A DNA stretch of 64,000 bases from contig JAMWBK010000006.1 in the NCBI GenBank assembly GCA_029953675.1, forward strand, positions 1,922,001 through 1,986,000. The letters are read 5' to 3'. The notes beneath the pieces are model-generated. The model was not told the DNA's origin. It worked only from the letters and a program-made list of their open reading frames with translations, and did no database searches. The position numbers and the translations under genes were made by a program. Each line of letters begins with the position of its first letter. The first letter of the stretch is position 1. This document shows positions 36,140 through 48,866 of this stretch, piece after piece. The stretch is from Rhodosorus marinus (Eukaryota > Rhodophyta > Stylonematophyceae > Stylonematales > Stylonemataceae).

Positions 36140-39100
36140 ATGCCTAGCGAAGAAGTTGGGGAGCTACGCGGTCGAGCGTCGCTGAGTTTCGATCGGCTGA
36201 GGAAGGATGTGAGCGGAGCACTGTCCGCGAAGGGTTTGTACGCGGATGATCCGTTCCAAGCAGATGTGGTTAGAAATGTGCACTCGCACTTGCCATATTT
36301 GCAGAAGCCGTTTGCGTCTCTGTCGACGAATCTGATCGCACAGGCTCCTCCATCTGCGCTGGATAACGCAGGGAAGGAGGAGGTGACGCTCAGCGTAATC
36401 GGAGAGGATGGAGTCTACTCCGACGTAACTGTGAATCTGGCACCAGATTTCATCGCTGCGGCGAAGGCATTATCGGACGAACTCTGTCTTGACGCAATGG
36501 ATACGGCTGGTCTTCTGTATTCTGCTAGATCGAGGGCTTTGAAGAGACCAGACAAGGACGTTTCTGCTGCGTGCAGGGATCTTTTCAGATCGGAGAGAAA
36601 GGACCAGCTCTTAACGTTGCAGGAGCTTCTACGGACCCCGTTGGCAAGTGCAAACATGGAGGGCAAGCATCCAGTTTTAGTGGCTCTAGTCAGAGAGCGT
36701 GACGTCCTAGTGATATCGAACGTGATGAAGAATCTTATGGCGGCGATAATGGATGGATTACAAGCTGGATTCGAGAGATCAAAGAGCAACCCGAAAGGCC
36801 TACTCGAGGGTGAGCTAGTTCTTCTTGCAGAGTGCGTTTTTCTCTTTGCGTATACTGTGCAGTGCACTAGCGACGACGCACTATCAATAAGAGGAGCGGC
36901 AGATCTGGTCGCAGAGATGCTGTCGAAGATTTCTGCGGAAGATCCGGTGCAGCTGTCCAGGGCCTCTCATCCGCGGACTAGGAAACAAGAGCTCACAGTA
37001 GCCTCGCACTTGCTCTTCTTGTCCTGGTCCTGCGCGCTGGATCGATCTCGGTATAGCGACTTGTACAACCCAAGAACGAGCACAACAGGACTGAACGAGT
37101 TGCTCAGAGACCGCGATTTCCTGGAGAAATCGAAGACAGAACAATCTCCTGCGCTAGCAGCTCACGAGTTAGTGGGCTGCCTTTTCCGACTTGCGTCGGA
37201 AGTTCCGAATGAGGAGGAAAATGCAGTCTCGATTCCTTTGCGCGTTTGCATGGGAGGTCGTAAGGCCCTTAAGTACCTCTCCGAGGACCTCCCTGACTGG
37301 CTCTTCAGCGGGAGCGCGGTTCTGTCATCGGATTGCGATCTCTATGCAGATGCTTATGAGGATTTCACAATCGACGTTGCAGAAGCACCGACACTGTGTT
37401 CGGTTCTGATCGACTTCACACAGGAGTCAACCAGTGCTGCAGCGTCGTACACACTTTCTGGTGGTCAAGGAGGCAGCGCGATGGAAACATCAATACCGGA
37501 AGGAAGCAATCTCGTAGCAGCGTTGGCCAAGTGCTTCAAGGCTGCGGTGTCATTGACAAAAGTGAAGTTGAGCAGTACAAGGTCTGTTTATGGGGGACTT
37601 CGTTATTTATCTGGGGCGCACGGTAGTGGGGGGGTTATGCAACGCATTGGAGATGCGATTATTGATCTCGGTGATACGTCCATGAGAGATCCCGACGCTC
37701 CAGGTGGAGTTGGAAAGGTTTTCACGGAGGCGTTGGTAGAATTCTTGAACTTTTTGGAATCGTGCAGTTGCGTTTCTGTTCCTTATGCAGCCACGGTTGC
37801 TAGGTACCTCGCAGAGGCGGGCCACCCAATGGCCTCTATGGACAGGCTCCACGCCGCTGTAAGCTACTACACTCAAGCCCTTCGCGAGACAGAGAATGCA
37901 GAGCTCAACCCAGCGGAGAGCAAAATATTAGGTGGACTTATTGCTGTTGTCGGGAGCTGTTCAGCAACGCTATACAAGCATGGAGACTTTCTCAGCCTCG
38001 TAGGCCAGGACTTTCCTATTCGGCTGGCGAATCTCGCGGTACTAGAAACGACTTCTGAATTGAAGAGTGAGGCCGTACTAGCGCTCGAGAAACTACATGA
38101 CGCGCCTGGGATTCTGGCCTTTCTAGAAAGTGCTACAATGGACCGGTGCTCTGGCCTCGCGAAGGAACTGAATGCTGTTGAGTCGGCAAATGGAAAATAT
38201 TCGGTATCTTTGGCAACAATGGAGCTCACTCTCTCAGTACTGGAGGATATGGATGCTTTCTCCGAAGTTTTCTCTGGACGAATGTCGGTAGCAACGGAGC
38301 TTCCTTCCGAGGTTGATGCGATGGTTCAGCACATCATTGACAATGTGCTTTCTCATTGGGGTCGGAGGCAGTACAGGACTGAGTCCGAGCGGTGGAGGGT
38401 TGCGCGAGCTGCAGTAGATGTCCTCTTTGCAGCACGGAAATCGAACAGAATGATTGGAAAGCTCCTGGCCACAGCGCCCGGAAGCGGAGGGCCTTGCTCA
38501 GCTCTGAAGGCGGTAGCAGCGATCGCTGGTATTCGTGAGAATCCTGAACTGGAAGGATTTCCATCGGGGGCGGAGGCTCTTGCCAAAGCGGCAGCCAACG
38601 GTGACGGGCAATGCGAACGGCTGATGGAAAAGGCGTCTTCTCGCGCGTGTGTGCTTCTGCATCAGTTGCTGGATATTCCCTCGGCGGAACTTCGGAGGTA
38701 CATTTAGACTTCTGAAGACCTGAGCAGTGCCATCCACACTCAAGCTGGGCTGAGCCACCCTTCTTTTTCTTTTTATGCAGGGCTTCTGTTTCGGCTGCAG
38801 GTGCCGGTGAACTTCTCTTATCTGAAAGCAAGTCAGTTGTGGATGCGGCGTCCCTGATGGGCTCAGGGGCAGCAGTGAGCGCGCCAGCAGCTGCATATAT
38901 TGCGAGGACTATCGCCGCTGCGCCTGCACTGTCGAGTCGAATCACATCGAGCCCCATTGCCCGTGACCTCAGGTCGTCACTGGCAACATCCATGGAAACC
39001 GAAGAGGAAGAAGAAGTTGGCGAAGAGGATGAGGGACCTTACACGAAGACTCCTCTGTTTAACTCCATTCTGAAGCTGGTGGTAGCTTGCCTGTCCAACC

Positions 39101-41918
39101 CGAAATCGATAGATTCCGGTTTTTTCCTACTGGGGGTGAACCGGAATTCCAACGGTAGGTTCCAGTAGCTTTTGATCCTCTCCCAGCGGCGAAATTGTTT
39201 GTCTAAACTTCTTGATTGCACTGGTCAACAGAAGTCGTAGGTGAATATGGGATACTTGAGGGCATATGTGAGAGAATCCGGAGCGCCACGAGACTAGACG
39301 ATGAGCGGGTTGCGACCGCCGCCTCGTTTCTGGCCTACCTCGCAGGAAATTCGGCCGCCAAGACCTCGTTCGTGACTCTTGAATACCTTCGGAATAGTGA
39401 CTTGGGGAGCTGCGCCTCGCAAGCTCTCACTAGGATATACGTGGAAGTTCAAGTGGAAAGGGTCGAAAGGATGAGATTCAGCGAGCTGACTAGATGTTTA
39501 TCTGCGTGCATGCGTGTTACCGCGTTGGAGTCGCACAAGTTCGCTGCAGGAAGCCTGCAGCAGGATGACGTTCCCGACGGTGGATCGCTGCTGCTCGGAT
39601 TGTTGCGGATAATCGCTCGTTTTGCGAGGGAAGAAAACTTGCAAAACTTGACTGTGTCAACGTTTTCTTCGTGGAGACAACTGTTTTGGACGTGTGCGCC
39701 ACGATTTCAGAGTAAGTCCTTGCTCGTCACTAGTCTTGTCCGGAGAAGTAGCATTTAAACTCTTAATTTCCTTACTAACTGTATAGAGGAGGGAAGGTTG
39801 AACACGCTAACGCTCTACGAGATTGCAGCCGAGGTGCTTGAAGGGCTAGGCGGAAGCTCTGACACGGATATGGAAAGGCTCGTGTCTGCAGATGGGTGTG
39901 AAATTGCGGCATCAACGGCGCTGCTCTCTGTATCTCTTCTACGGGAGCCTCCGCCTGACTCCGAGAGTGTGGACCTGACTCAAGCAGCATCCGTCCTGGA
40001 GAAAGTCGTCCATGCGATCGCGGGAAAGCTTGGTCCGAGAGCAGATGGTGCAAGTGCTAGGACCGCGCTATACGCTGTTTTGGTACACACGGAGCAACTG
40101 ATTGAGAAGATTGGTGGGATGGATGTGATTAGCAACGTTGCGGGGTTGCATCCTTCGGAGTCCAATCGGTCGTCGAGGGAAGTAATCGACACCATCTATG
40201 CCCGAGCCCTCGGCGACGCCCGTATTGGTAGGCGGCAATGGTCGGGCGCTGAAGGCGTGATAGCTGTGGCAAGCGGGGATGCGCTCTCTGGATCTGCTGC
40301 AGCCAGGTCGGCTGCAGTCAATGCGATCGCTTGTATATTGAGGATGGACTGTCACGGCGCAAAGGCCGCTGGCGGGGCGATGAGTTCGTTGAACGCATTG
40401 TCGGCCCAGAACCGCTTAAGAAAGCTTTCTAGTCTTGCTCTTGCAGATTCTGATACGGTTATTCGAATCGGGCAGCTTTTCTCTCAGAGTTCGGCCCTCC
40501 GAGCCAACGAGAATTCAGAGAAAGCCGCCGCCCTCTTCGTTGCGGAGAGTGTGCTCGTCCTGCTTCATCAGGTAGCGAATGTCCCAGGCGGTTCAAGAAC
40601 ACTGATCGATGCCGGGGTTGTTGAGAATGCGGCATTGCTTGGAAGTGCTCTTTCATCCGCCTCCAATTTTGGAGAGGTTGGAGTCTCAAGATCGAGGTTT
40701 GAGTTTGAGGTAGAGCCGTCTGGGTATGTGGAAGAGCATCTAGATGACTTTCAGAACATTTCCGAGACCAGAGCTTCTTTGGCGGGCTCAATTGCCGGTC
40801 TGGCAGCCGCTTCGCTGCGGCGTAGTGGTGGAAGCTCGCGACCGGATTCCGGCCTGGCCTCGCCGGCGATCGGCGTAGTGGAATCAGGACAGGTAGTGTT
40901 TGCAGAGCTCATTCGCGATCTCCGGGATGCCTCGTGTGGTCAGCTCGCCGCGGCATCCTCAGTTGGCTTGCTGTTATCACGACTCCCTCGAGAACTGGCA
41001 GACATCGGCGGAGCGAGCATGCTCGTGCATTTGAGTTCCCGCTTCCTGTGGTCTCTCTTCAGGTCGAAGCGGGAGCGAGTATGGTCGGGCGGGACTCCCA
41101 AAACGACGCTTGAGGCGAGAAGAGCTCAGATCAACCACCCAGAAGGCGGAACACTGTTCGAGAGAGATCTGGGACTTGCGAGGATGACTTGTGCGCGTGT
41201 GATGCTTTCCGCGATACAGGGATCATCAATGCTATTGACCTTTTTCAATGCGAACGTTGCAAGTTCTCGGGAGGCTCATGTAGCAACTAACAAGGCGTCT
41301 CTCTGGGACGTTGTAGAGGTGACGAGAATAGTAGTCCTCGAAATGCAGAGATCTGCCGAGGAAGAAATGAGAATTACTGCTAACCTACCGGTATGCCAAT
41401 CGTTCAACGTGTTTTTTGAGTATTTCATCAGAAAAAAAAGTTCTCAAAGAACTTTTTTTTTCTTGGTTTTCGCCTGCGGCGTGTTGCTCGCTCGCTTCCT
41501 CAATGCTGTTGTGTTATCTGTTTGGTTCTAGGGCGTTGCAAGGAGATCACCCTCGCTGAAGGCTTTTTGTGTTGAGGAGTTTGGACTGAAGGGATCAAGC
41601 CTGGATGCCAAAGTTCTCGAGACGTGTATGCTGAAGGTCGCTGAGCAGAGTCGATTGTACGCGGATAGACTTTGCGGTACCGTTATCGAAAGCTTGATGT
41701 ATATTCTTCGTGAGTACAGTCGCGCGGCTCGGGAACTCCAGAGTGGGAATGGCAAAAAGACTAACCTATCGGAGGCGGATGCAGACGCGATCCTGGTTGA
41801 GGGCAGAACAAACCTCCTCTCGCTCTGTCGAGATATTGACTCAATAGACACGAAGAGGGATGTCTCGTTCATGAGACAACTCAGCAGACAGATTCGTACG
41901 TACATCACCGAGAAGTAG
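36140..41918 (+). CDS. NUP205: Nuclear pore inner-ring nucleoporin NUP205/Nup192
   Basis: Five exons: 36140-38697, 38781-39154, 39232-39711, 39787-41390, 41532-41918, all phase-compatible, give about 1800 aa, within the family's usual 1680-2010. The whole protein is predicted helical solenoid with no enzymatic motif. Family-like stretches include DELCLDAMDTAGLLYSAR, ACRDLFRSERKDQLLTLQELL (the tip of the N-terminal region), the ATVARYLAEAGHPMASMDRL region and C-terminal VAEQSRLYADRL. The protein scaffolds the inner ring with NUP93/NUP155/NUP35. A short acidic insert (METEEEEEVGEEDEG) lies in exon 2. NUP188 is the alternative paralogue; length and the N-terminal match favour NUP205, at moderate certainty. 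Confidence 0.85.
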
Positions 41919-43357
41919 CAACCTGCTGAGTAATTCGCTGCCTTGGAGTGGGGAGCTCGCCCATATTATGTACAGGACCAGTTTTGAGAAAATAGATGAG
42001 AACTCTAAGAAAGCCTGTTTCATCAGAGCACCGAATCATCGTATTGAGGGTGCCAGATGCAGATCTAGAGCATTCCAGTTCGCCACACAAGCATCACGAT
42101 TCGTTGCGGCACCGAAGACACAGAATGTGCAATGTTCAAGCCTTGGAACCCAATAACTAGTTGAAGATCACCAGCCCAAGCCACATGACCACCACTGACG
42201 TCAAGACCATTGAACAAGAACGTTGTATAGCTCCGAGACCATGATCACTGGCCCTTTGGCAGCGAAGTTCATCGCGCACGAGGCAGATTCCTATGTCCGT
42301 TGACCTCACAAGTTCTTCGAAGCGACTTGGGTTTCGAGCGTGGCGCCCGTTTGTTTGCTTGTATGTCATAGGAATAAGGCGCACGGCGCCGTCCCCGCTC
42401 CTCCTTAGTGTCTCCCAGCAGCTGTTTCACAGTCGGAGGTCTCAATAAGAAAAAACCTCGATCTGCAAAAGGTTGCGTGAAGAACCGTGGTTGACTGCTA
42501 TCAGAGAAAAAAGTAACCAGAAGCGCTTTCTTTCCACCGGTACTTAACCGCATCCGGAACAACAAGTTCTTGAATTCACTCCTAGTCCCACCTGAATTCA
42601 GGAGTACGAGTGCCTTGGAACCCTATGATGTTCGTAGTTCAAAGCGTTGTAGGGGAGAGCGATACTTTCTGCCTCAGCTGGTCGAGCTTATCCAAAGCAG
42701 CAGCACTGTGCAGTCTACTTCACCAACTCCATCCCTTTTCCATCCAGTAGTCCATATCATAAAACTACGGACAGCAACAGCGCACGAAGAAACCGGGTCT
42801 AATCCTCAATATTCATGAAAAGAAATCCTTTTAAAACCAGTTCAATTCAATTGATTCTTTATTGATGCTCAGTATGACCACATTGTAATCGTGGAATTTT
42901 GGGGTTTCTATCAATCTAATTTCTTTCGTTTTTGACAGGCAAAACGATAATCTCCCATAGAAACTTGTTTCTCAGGTTTTTTCCGGTTTGTTCGCACCTT
43001 TGCCGTCTTCTTCGAGAGGTATGTGATGATATATATTTAAAGCAACGGCTGACGGTCAGGTGGAGCTTTGTTTTGTGGAGATGTTAAAGTGGACTTTCTG
43101 CTGTGCTTGTTGTTGTGAAGTAGTGATTATGTTTGTAGGCGGAGGAGGGAGTAGTATTGTTTTGTTAATTTCAATGAGTGGTTTTTGAGTGGCTACGAGT
43201 TTTGCTGATTGGTTGGTGTTTTTTGATGCACGCCTGAAGTTTTGGATTAGTTTGCTTCTGCTGGGGTTTTTTTGTTTGTGGTGGGTGTTGGGAGTGGAGT
43301 GGAGAAGGTGAGCCGTGTTCTGAGAGGGGAAGGGGTTCTGGGTGAGAGGGTAAAAAA
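41919..43357. other. Spacer, 1.4 kb
   Basis: No supported exon. T-rich sequence (about 42840-43060) precedes the COPI-associated-type gene and may be its promoter. Confidence 0.4.
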
Positions 43358-44108
43358 ATGGACGGAAGAGAGGATCGTGAAGGTGGAAAGTTCAGCTGGA
43401 ACTCGATTTCCAAGTGGGGAAATATTTCTGTGGGCGCCGCGAGTTTTGTGGCGGGAATTTTCGCTTTCATATGGCAGTTTCTAGATTTCGGCGCTGAGTT
43501 CACGCCACTGACCTTCCTTGTATATATCTATATAGCGTAAGTCAAAGGCTCGATCATGGCTGCGCACTTGATCGTTTTCGTTCATTCTTCCTGAGCGGTC
43601 GTTCCTCTGCTTCTACTTTGCTTGCGGCTCGTTTCTTAACGCAGCGCTTTCGGGGCATTCCTTGTGATGGCTGAGTTGAACCGACCAAAGTGTTTCATGG
43701 TTGCGTGTGATTTCGTTCGGGGTCGTGTGTTCCGTGGTATATTTGTTGGAATGTAAGCAGTCAGTAGCAAAACCTGTTTTCAGGTGTATCGATGCTGAAG
43801 TTCCTCCACACTGCTATTTTGTGTTCGTATATCACAGACTGGCGACACTGACCCTAACCGCCGGTTTTACCGGTAACCTAAGCTCGGCTTCGAACATCAT
43901 CCTGCTGGTGGTTGGGTTCACAACTCTTGCGTTCTCGTTCACGACGTGCATCGTTGGAACCTACATTGCTTATGATGACGAGCCTATTGTTCTGCCAACA
44001 AGAGGCTCTAGCAGAGCACAAAAGCAAAGTAGCACGGCAGGCGTCGGGGCCATGGACGGAGGCGCCGCGCGCACAACCTCATCTCAGAACTTCGTCTCGC
44101 AAATATAA
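43358..44108 (+). CDS. Four-TM protein of the COPI-associated (Golgi vesicle) type
   Basis: Three exons, 43358-43536, 43645-43752 and 43838-44108, give 185 aa. An acceptor at 43783 would also keep the frame, but it would leave a 31-nt intron; the chosen acceptor gives 85 nt, in line with the other genes. The model has four hydrophobic spans: VGAASFVAGIFAFIWQFL, FLVYIYIAAFGAFLVMAEL, FRGIFVGILATLTLTAGF and IILLVVGFTTLAFSFTTCIV. Between spans two and three, a charged loop with FVRGRVFRGIFVG resembles the GR-G-x-F-x-I-F-x-G signature of COPI-associated/TVP-like proteins. The cytosolic tail is Ser/Ala-rich. A Golgi or endosome location follows from the family; the assignment is moderate. Confidence 0.65.
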
Positions 44109-44577
44109 TCCGAACGATTACTTTCTCTATCTCGTGTTTGATGAGTTTTGTCCAGCCTCTGATGTGGTTCTTTCGGCTTGGAACTTCTGCACCTAGCGCT
44201 CATAGGCCGTCCCAGAATCGGTGGGGAAAAGCGAATGTCCGTGAGACTAAAACGCGCATTTAATTATCTCCTAAAATGGGCTAGTTAGCACAGGGTGGCT
44301 GTTCAATGGCCACCCACGAGAGTTATGAGTCCGTTTCCATGTGTTTGTCCTCTTCCTATCGTCGGAATTGGAAAAAATCCTGTACGAGGAGCAAGTTGAG
44401 TCTGGAATAAAAATGGCTCAACCCCTTGTCCGGTTCCGCACCTGCACATCAAACAATCAGCTTTATCAATTTCTCAGAGCCTGGAAGTCCCTATTATTCT
44501 CACTGCAACGCGAAAAGGATCGAGATGGATTAGAGATAGGTCATTGGCGTGAGGAAAATCGACAGAAGGGGGGGGTG
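44109..44577. other. Convergent 3' spacer COPI-associated / TIM13
   Basis: 469 bp between convergent genes. It contains the potential acceptor (about 44503) of a 3'-terminal TIM13 intron. Nothing else was recognised. Confidence 0.4.
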
Positions 44578-44939
44578 TCAACTCACTTCCTGCTTTTCAA
44601 TAAGAGTTTTGGAGACGATGTTCATGCTCTCGACATATCGATCCACACATTTGGCAATGCAATTCTGCTCAGCACCGGTTAAACTCCCAGACGGCCTCGT
44701 CACACACTTCTGAAAACACTTCCTAGTGAGCGTTTGTATCAACTCCGACACCGTTCGGTTAAGCATCTCCGCCTGAACAGCTTCTTCCAGCTGGCCGATT
44801 TTTTTTTTCAACAAGACAAAACAGGATCCAATTCAGATCGTCCATCAAAATAAGGAGCGAAACCCATGAAAGCAAGTTCGAAAGATCTTTACATTACCTC
44901 CTGACGCTCCGTGCCAGACATCGACCTCACGCTCTCCAT
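44578..44939 (-). CDS. TIM13: Mitochondrial intermembrane-space chaperone Tim13
   Basis: Minus-strand exons 44939-44898 and 44790-44578 give 84 aa, the usual size of a small Tim. The twin C-x3-C motif is intact: CFQKC and CIAKC (about C39/C43 and C58/C62) with 14 residues between, and KCVTRPSGSLTGAEQNCIAKCVDRY matches Tim13 more closely than Tim8/9/10. Small Tims form hexamers that escort hydrophobic precursors across the intermembrane space. The reading frame ends EKQE-VS-stop. The GTGAGT at that point is also a good donor, and splicing to the acceptor near 44503 would put TGA directly after EKQE, so the last two residues are uncertain. Confidence 0.92.
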
Positions 44940-45900
44940 AGCTTGTCCCAGCCAAAAAGTTTCTTCCAAATAAATCGCACTCTGACAATTAGTCCTAGAA
45001 AAGGTTTGCAGAAGAGACTGTACCTTGTTGATCCTCTATCATACGCTTGCTTCCTCTGCTCCGTACTCGTCTTGTTCATCTATCCTTCCCTTCATCATTC
45101 CATGTCATCGACAAGCCCCACTGCCAAAGGATCGTCATCGATTTCTGTTAACCAACCGTGCCAACCCCTAGTACAAAAACACTTCGAAACCCGAAGAGCA
45201 GAATAATAAACTAATTATTGAATATACAAAAAACAGTTTTTGAATTCCTCCCTACCCTCTACGTGGCATAAACAAAAGATTTCTCGCCGTTGTCCTATTA
45301 ATGGATCGTATTTACGATAAGGAGAAAGATCTGCGAGTGGGAAAATTCGAATTATTTATACTCAAATTTCGTGTATGAACACTGTTTGAATCTCTTGAGA
45401 AAATCCAGTTCTTGCGTGAACATGATTGGCTATTTTGGTGAATGATTCAGGTTGAATTTTGACAGGTCGTCTGGATTATTTGAAATTTATAATAAAATAG
45501 ATCAGTAAAAATGTGTGAGTCAAAAATTGTGCATCCAATCAATACTGATAACATAGATGAAAAGTAAACAATTTCAGTGAAGAACGAAAAAAGAACTTAG
45601 ATATAATTTTCACGTTTCGTTCTTAAAATAATTGTTTTTGATGAGATCTGGTTGTTGTAAAACCAAACTTTTTAGATTGGCCCGCAAGTCGCTGACTGGA
45701 AGCTATGATTTAGTCATTGGAGAAGGCGCTCGCATGCATGGGAGTGTCGTTGTTGAGGGGGGAGGTCGAGAGAAGAAGATTGATCAGCGGATTGTCCCTT
45801 GGGACTCCTTAAAACAGGGGATTATATAGCCAACGACTCATTTTGAACCAACACCGATCATCGCCAAGTGGTTGTTCATCTTGTCGGGACCGGTGTCCAA
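44940..45900. other. Divergent intergenic region TIM13 / FAD oxidoreductase
   Basis: 960 bp, AT-rich between about 45200 and 45660. It must hold both promoters. No exon is supported. Confidence 0.4.
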
Positions 45901-47178
45901 ATGAGAGAGCCGTGGGCGCTGGCGGACATGCCCAATCCGTTTTCGTCAGCGGCTGGTACATGCGGATTCGCCTTGGCATCTAAGGGTAGCCGATCTTCTC
46001 GTTGTGATGTTGCAAAATGTTGCCTTCGAGTAGCCGTCGTTGGCGGTGGGCTCGCTGGGTTGTCCGTTGCTGATAGGCTCTGTAAATTGGGCGTAGAAGA
46101 ACTCGTGCTGTTTGATCCGAATCCTATAGGAGAGGGCAATGCCTCGGCAGTAGCTGCTGGTCTGCTGCACAAGTTCACCCCCCGTGGTAAGAAGGCCTTC
46201 ATGGCGGACGAGGCGTTCCAAAGAAGCCAGGAGTTGATCTCAGAATCCGCTCCGAATTCGATCATCTACCATGGAGCTCTGTTCCGAGCAGCAGTCACCG
46301 AGAAGCAGGAGAAGGATTATATCAAGGCTTCACAGTTAACCCCGGATTCTGAACTGATCCTTTTGCGAGGGGATGAGGTCCAGTGTTCAGTACCCCAGAG
46401 CCCGGCAAGGATGGGTCTGCTCATTCGAAACGCGTTCGTCATCGACACAAAGTAAGTCCAAGAGCCGCCGTGCTCGATGCTGCCACCAGGCTCCGCTGAG
46501 ATTACGTCATTGACATTCATCTGCAAATCATGCTACGCAAAACCAAATTTGGATAGGACGTACATGAAGGAGCTGTGGAACAAGTGTGTTATCACTGGAG
46601 CGGCTTCGCACAGGTTAGAGAGAATCAAGAGGCCTGCGAACTTGTTTGATAGTGGCTTCGACTCAGTAGTAATTGCCGCCGGGTATCAGAGCGACGATCT
46701 CGTTCCTCAGCACATGAACATGCAACGGAAACAGGGGAGAAATGTGATCTTCAGAAAGCGTTGTTCTGGAAGCGTCTTCAATATCCCCATGGTCTCTGGA
46801 AAGTATCTGGTCCCGCAACGAGACAATGACCTACTCGCAGGAGCTACAGTTGAAGCAGTCGACCCAGAAGTGAAGAAGCGATCGATTGCCGAGACGCTAG
46901 AGGCGCTCGGAACTCGTATATTCGAACTCTACCCTGACCTGGAAGAGCATTATGAACCAGCATCTGTAACTTCAGGCGTCCGCGGGATCCCAATAAGGCC
47001 TCCCGGTAGAGCGCCTCTGCCGTACCTATCGAATCCCTCACCACACCTGTGGCTAGTCGCTGGACTGGCTTCGAGGGGAATCCTCCATCATGCACTGCTA
47101 GCGGACCTGCTGACCAACGCCTTGGTATCAAACGACCCCAACCTTTTGCCTAAGGAACTGCAGAGCGGCGTTGACTGA
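45901..47178 (+). CDS. FAD-dependent oxidoreductase, D-amino acid oxidase (DAO) superfamily
   Basis: Exons 45901-46451 and 46557-47178 give about 390 aa. After an about 45-residue Ser/Ala-rich leader, which could be an organelle transit peptide, comes the FAD Rossmann motif VAVVGGGLAGLSVADRL (G-x-G-x2-G) and an acidic end of strand two (LVLFDP). The ASAVAAGLLHKFTPRG segment is typical of DAO-fold enzymes related to glycine oxidase and the MnmC oxidase part. The C-terminus contains SVTSGVRGIPIRPPGRAP and LWLVAGLASRGILHHALLADLLTNAL, the second FAD-contact region. Related uncharacterised FAD oxidoreductases occur in plants and cyanobacteria. The substrate cannot be predicted. The in-frame GTG at 45868 was rejected for the ATG at 45901. 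Confidence 0.8.
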
Positions 47179-48183
47179 GTTAAGGATATGTGAAAAGATT
47201 TTCTCCAAAACAGCCCGCAGACGTCGTTCTCCTATTGGTCTTAATGAGTGTTGGACTCCCGCAAGATCTGACCTGGTTTTGAAGTTTCCGTTGGGACGCA
47301 TCTTCTCTTTATCGGTCCATCCCGAATGCTAATACGTCGCGCACGGAGCTCGGGCCATGGTCGCAAGCAAGTCGATCCAGGGCCGTGAGCAGGGCACGTA
47401 ATGCTACCGGATGATGTGACTCCACTGGATCTTAAACGCTGCCCCAAAGCCGTAATTGTTACTCAGAAACTCATACTATTACGTGGGTCTGAAGTTTTCG
47501 CTCTTCCGATCAACGCCCGAAATTCTTGGCAAGCAGACTTTCAAAGTCGGTTGACTATGAAATCGTTGCACGGATGCCTGCGGGCAAAGTCGATGTAAAA
47601 ATTCTCCGTTAGGCTAACTAAGAGGCTGTGTTACCAAACAGCCTCACTTTTGCTTCAATCTTCTCCAAAATATGGATCTAAAGGAACGGACAACCCGAGC
47701 AAGGAAGGCTTTTGCGTGTCAGTAGCGTTAAGTCTCTTTTCGTCTTGCCCGCTCTCTGAGGTAGACTCGAGAGCAGGAAGTCGTTAGTCGACCTGATAAC
47801 CATCGCTCACCTTCAGCAAAGGTTCATTGCTTATCCTAGTTTACATTCCGAGCGAAAAAGCTTTCCAAATTTCTCACCGTTCTCGACCGTTCCGGCTGGA
47901 AAATGGTCAGTAGCCGCCTGACCCGCCAGTCAGGTTGGAGATGCCAAGGACCTGTAGAGTCTAGAGCTGCGTTTTTGCTAGATCGGAGCCAGTACGCAGC
48001 ACTTCTACTGCATTCTCTACTGAGCCGTTTGAGTTTGCTGTTTTCATGTGCGTAAAGAACAAGTCGTGTTGTCCTACTCATAGTCTCGTGAGGCTTGACG
48101 TTGGAGTAGATGGTATGCGGTGTCAAGACCTTAAATGATTAGAACTCCAGGAAGTGCGTTCTTCTCGAGCTTTTTGGAGAGAC
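47179..48183. other. Spacer, 1.0 kb
   Basis: No exon, RNA gene or repeat was recognised between the FAD oxidoreductase and HSCB genes. Confidence 0.4.
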
Positions 48184-48866
48184 ATGTCATCACTGCGAGC
48201 CTTGTGCAATCGATCTAGGATCGTTCCTTGGAGCGTGAAGCGGAGATGGCTTTCTGAGATTGCTGGAGACGAGGACTACTTTACCTTGCTGGGTGCGAGG
48301 TATGGTTTTTCTGTGGATGAAGATCAGCTTTATCAAGAGCACAAAAAGCTCATGAAGTCATGGCATCCTGATCGATTCGCAGACGATGCCAAGGCTCAGG
48401 AAAGGGCTTTGAGCATGGCATCGATGATCAACTCGGCTTATAGCACATTGTGCAAGCCGCATCTGCGGGCGAGGTAGGATTCCCTTTCATCTGTCCCTGC
48501 TAGGATCCTGAGCGACCTGCTTCCAATGGAGCTGAAACTGACAGAGATTTCTCCAGGTACATCCTCGAGGTTGAGGGAATCCCATTGAAAGAGGACGAGG
48601 ACGCCCCGGTGGATGATATGGAGTTTTTAGGATTCGTTATGAGCGTAAGAGAGGCGCTCGAAAACGAGCCGAAGGAACGCGACTTGGAGGACCTGAAATC
48701 ACAGATCAACGAGCTTAGCAATGAAAGCGTCCAGCAGGCTGAAGCCGCACTTTCACAGATCAAAAGTGACCCGGAAATGAAAGAAGTCGTCAGAAAACAG
48801 GCTTCAAAACTTCAGTACTTGCACAGAATATCGGAGGAGATCCACAAGCTGACCCAGGTTACGTAA
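48184..48866 (+). CDS. HSCB: Iron-sulfur cluster co-chaperone HscB (J-protein)
   Basis: Exons 48184-48473 and 48557-48866 give 199 aa. A basic N-terminus (SLRALCNRSRIVPWSVKRRW) fits a mitochondrial presequence. The J domain starts at DYFTLLG and has the essential HPD (residues 61-63) in KSWHPDRF, then INSAYSTLCKPHLRARYIL, the HscB form of the fourth helix. The C-terminal three-helix ISCU-binding domain follows (DMEFLGFVMSVREALEN... LSNESVQQAEAALSQI). It recruits the Hsp70 partner to the ISCU scaffold for cluster transfer. It lacks the N-terminal zinc finger of the animal protein. The GTG at 48154 was not used. Confidence 0.93.

Noticed and set aside
43753-43783. 31-nt intron in the four-TM gene
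   Set aside because: It keeps the frame but is less than half the shortest other intron. The acceptor at 43837 also keeps frame, gives 85 nt and restores a continuous membrane helix.
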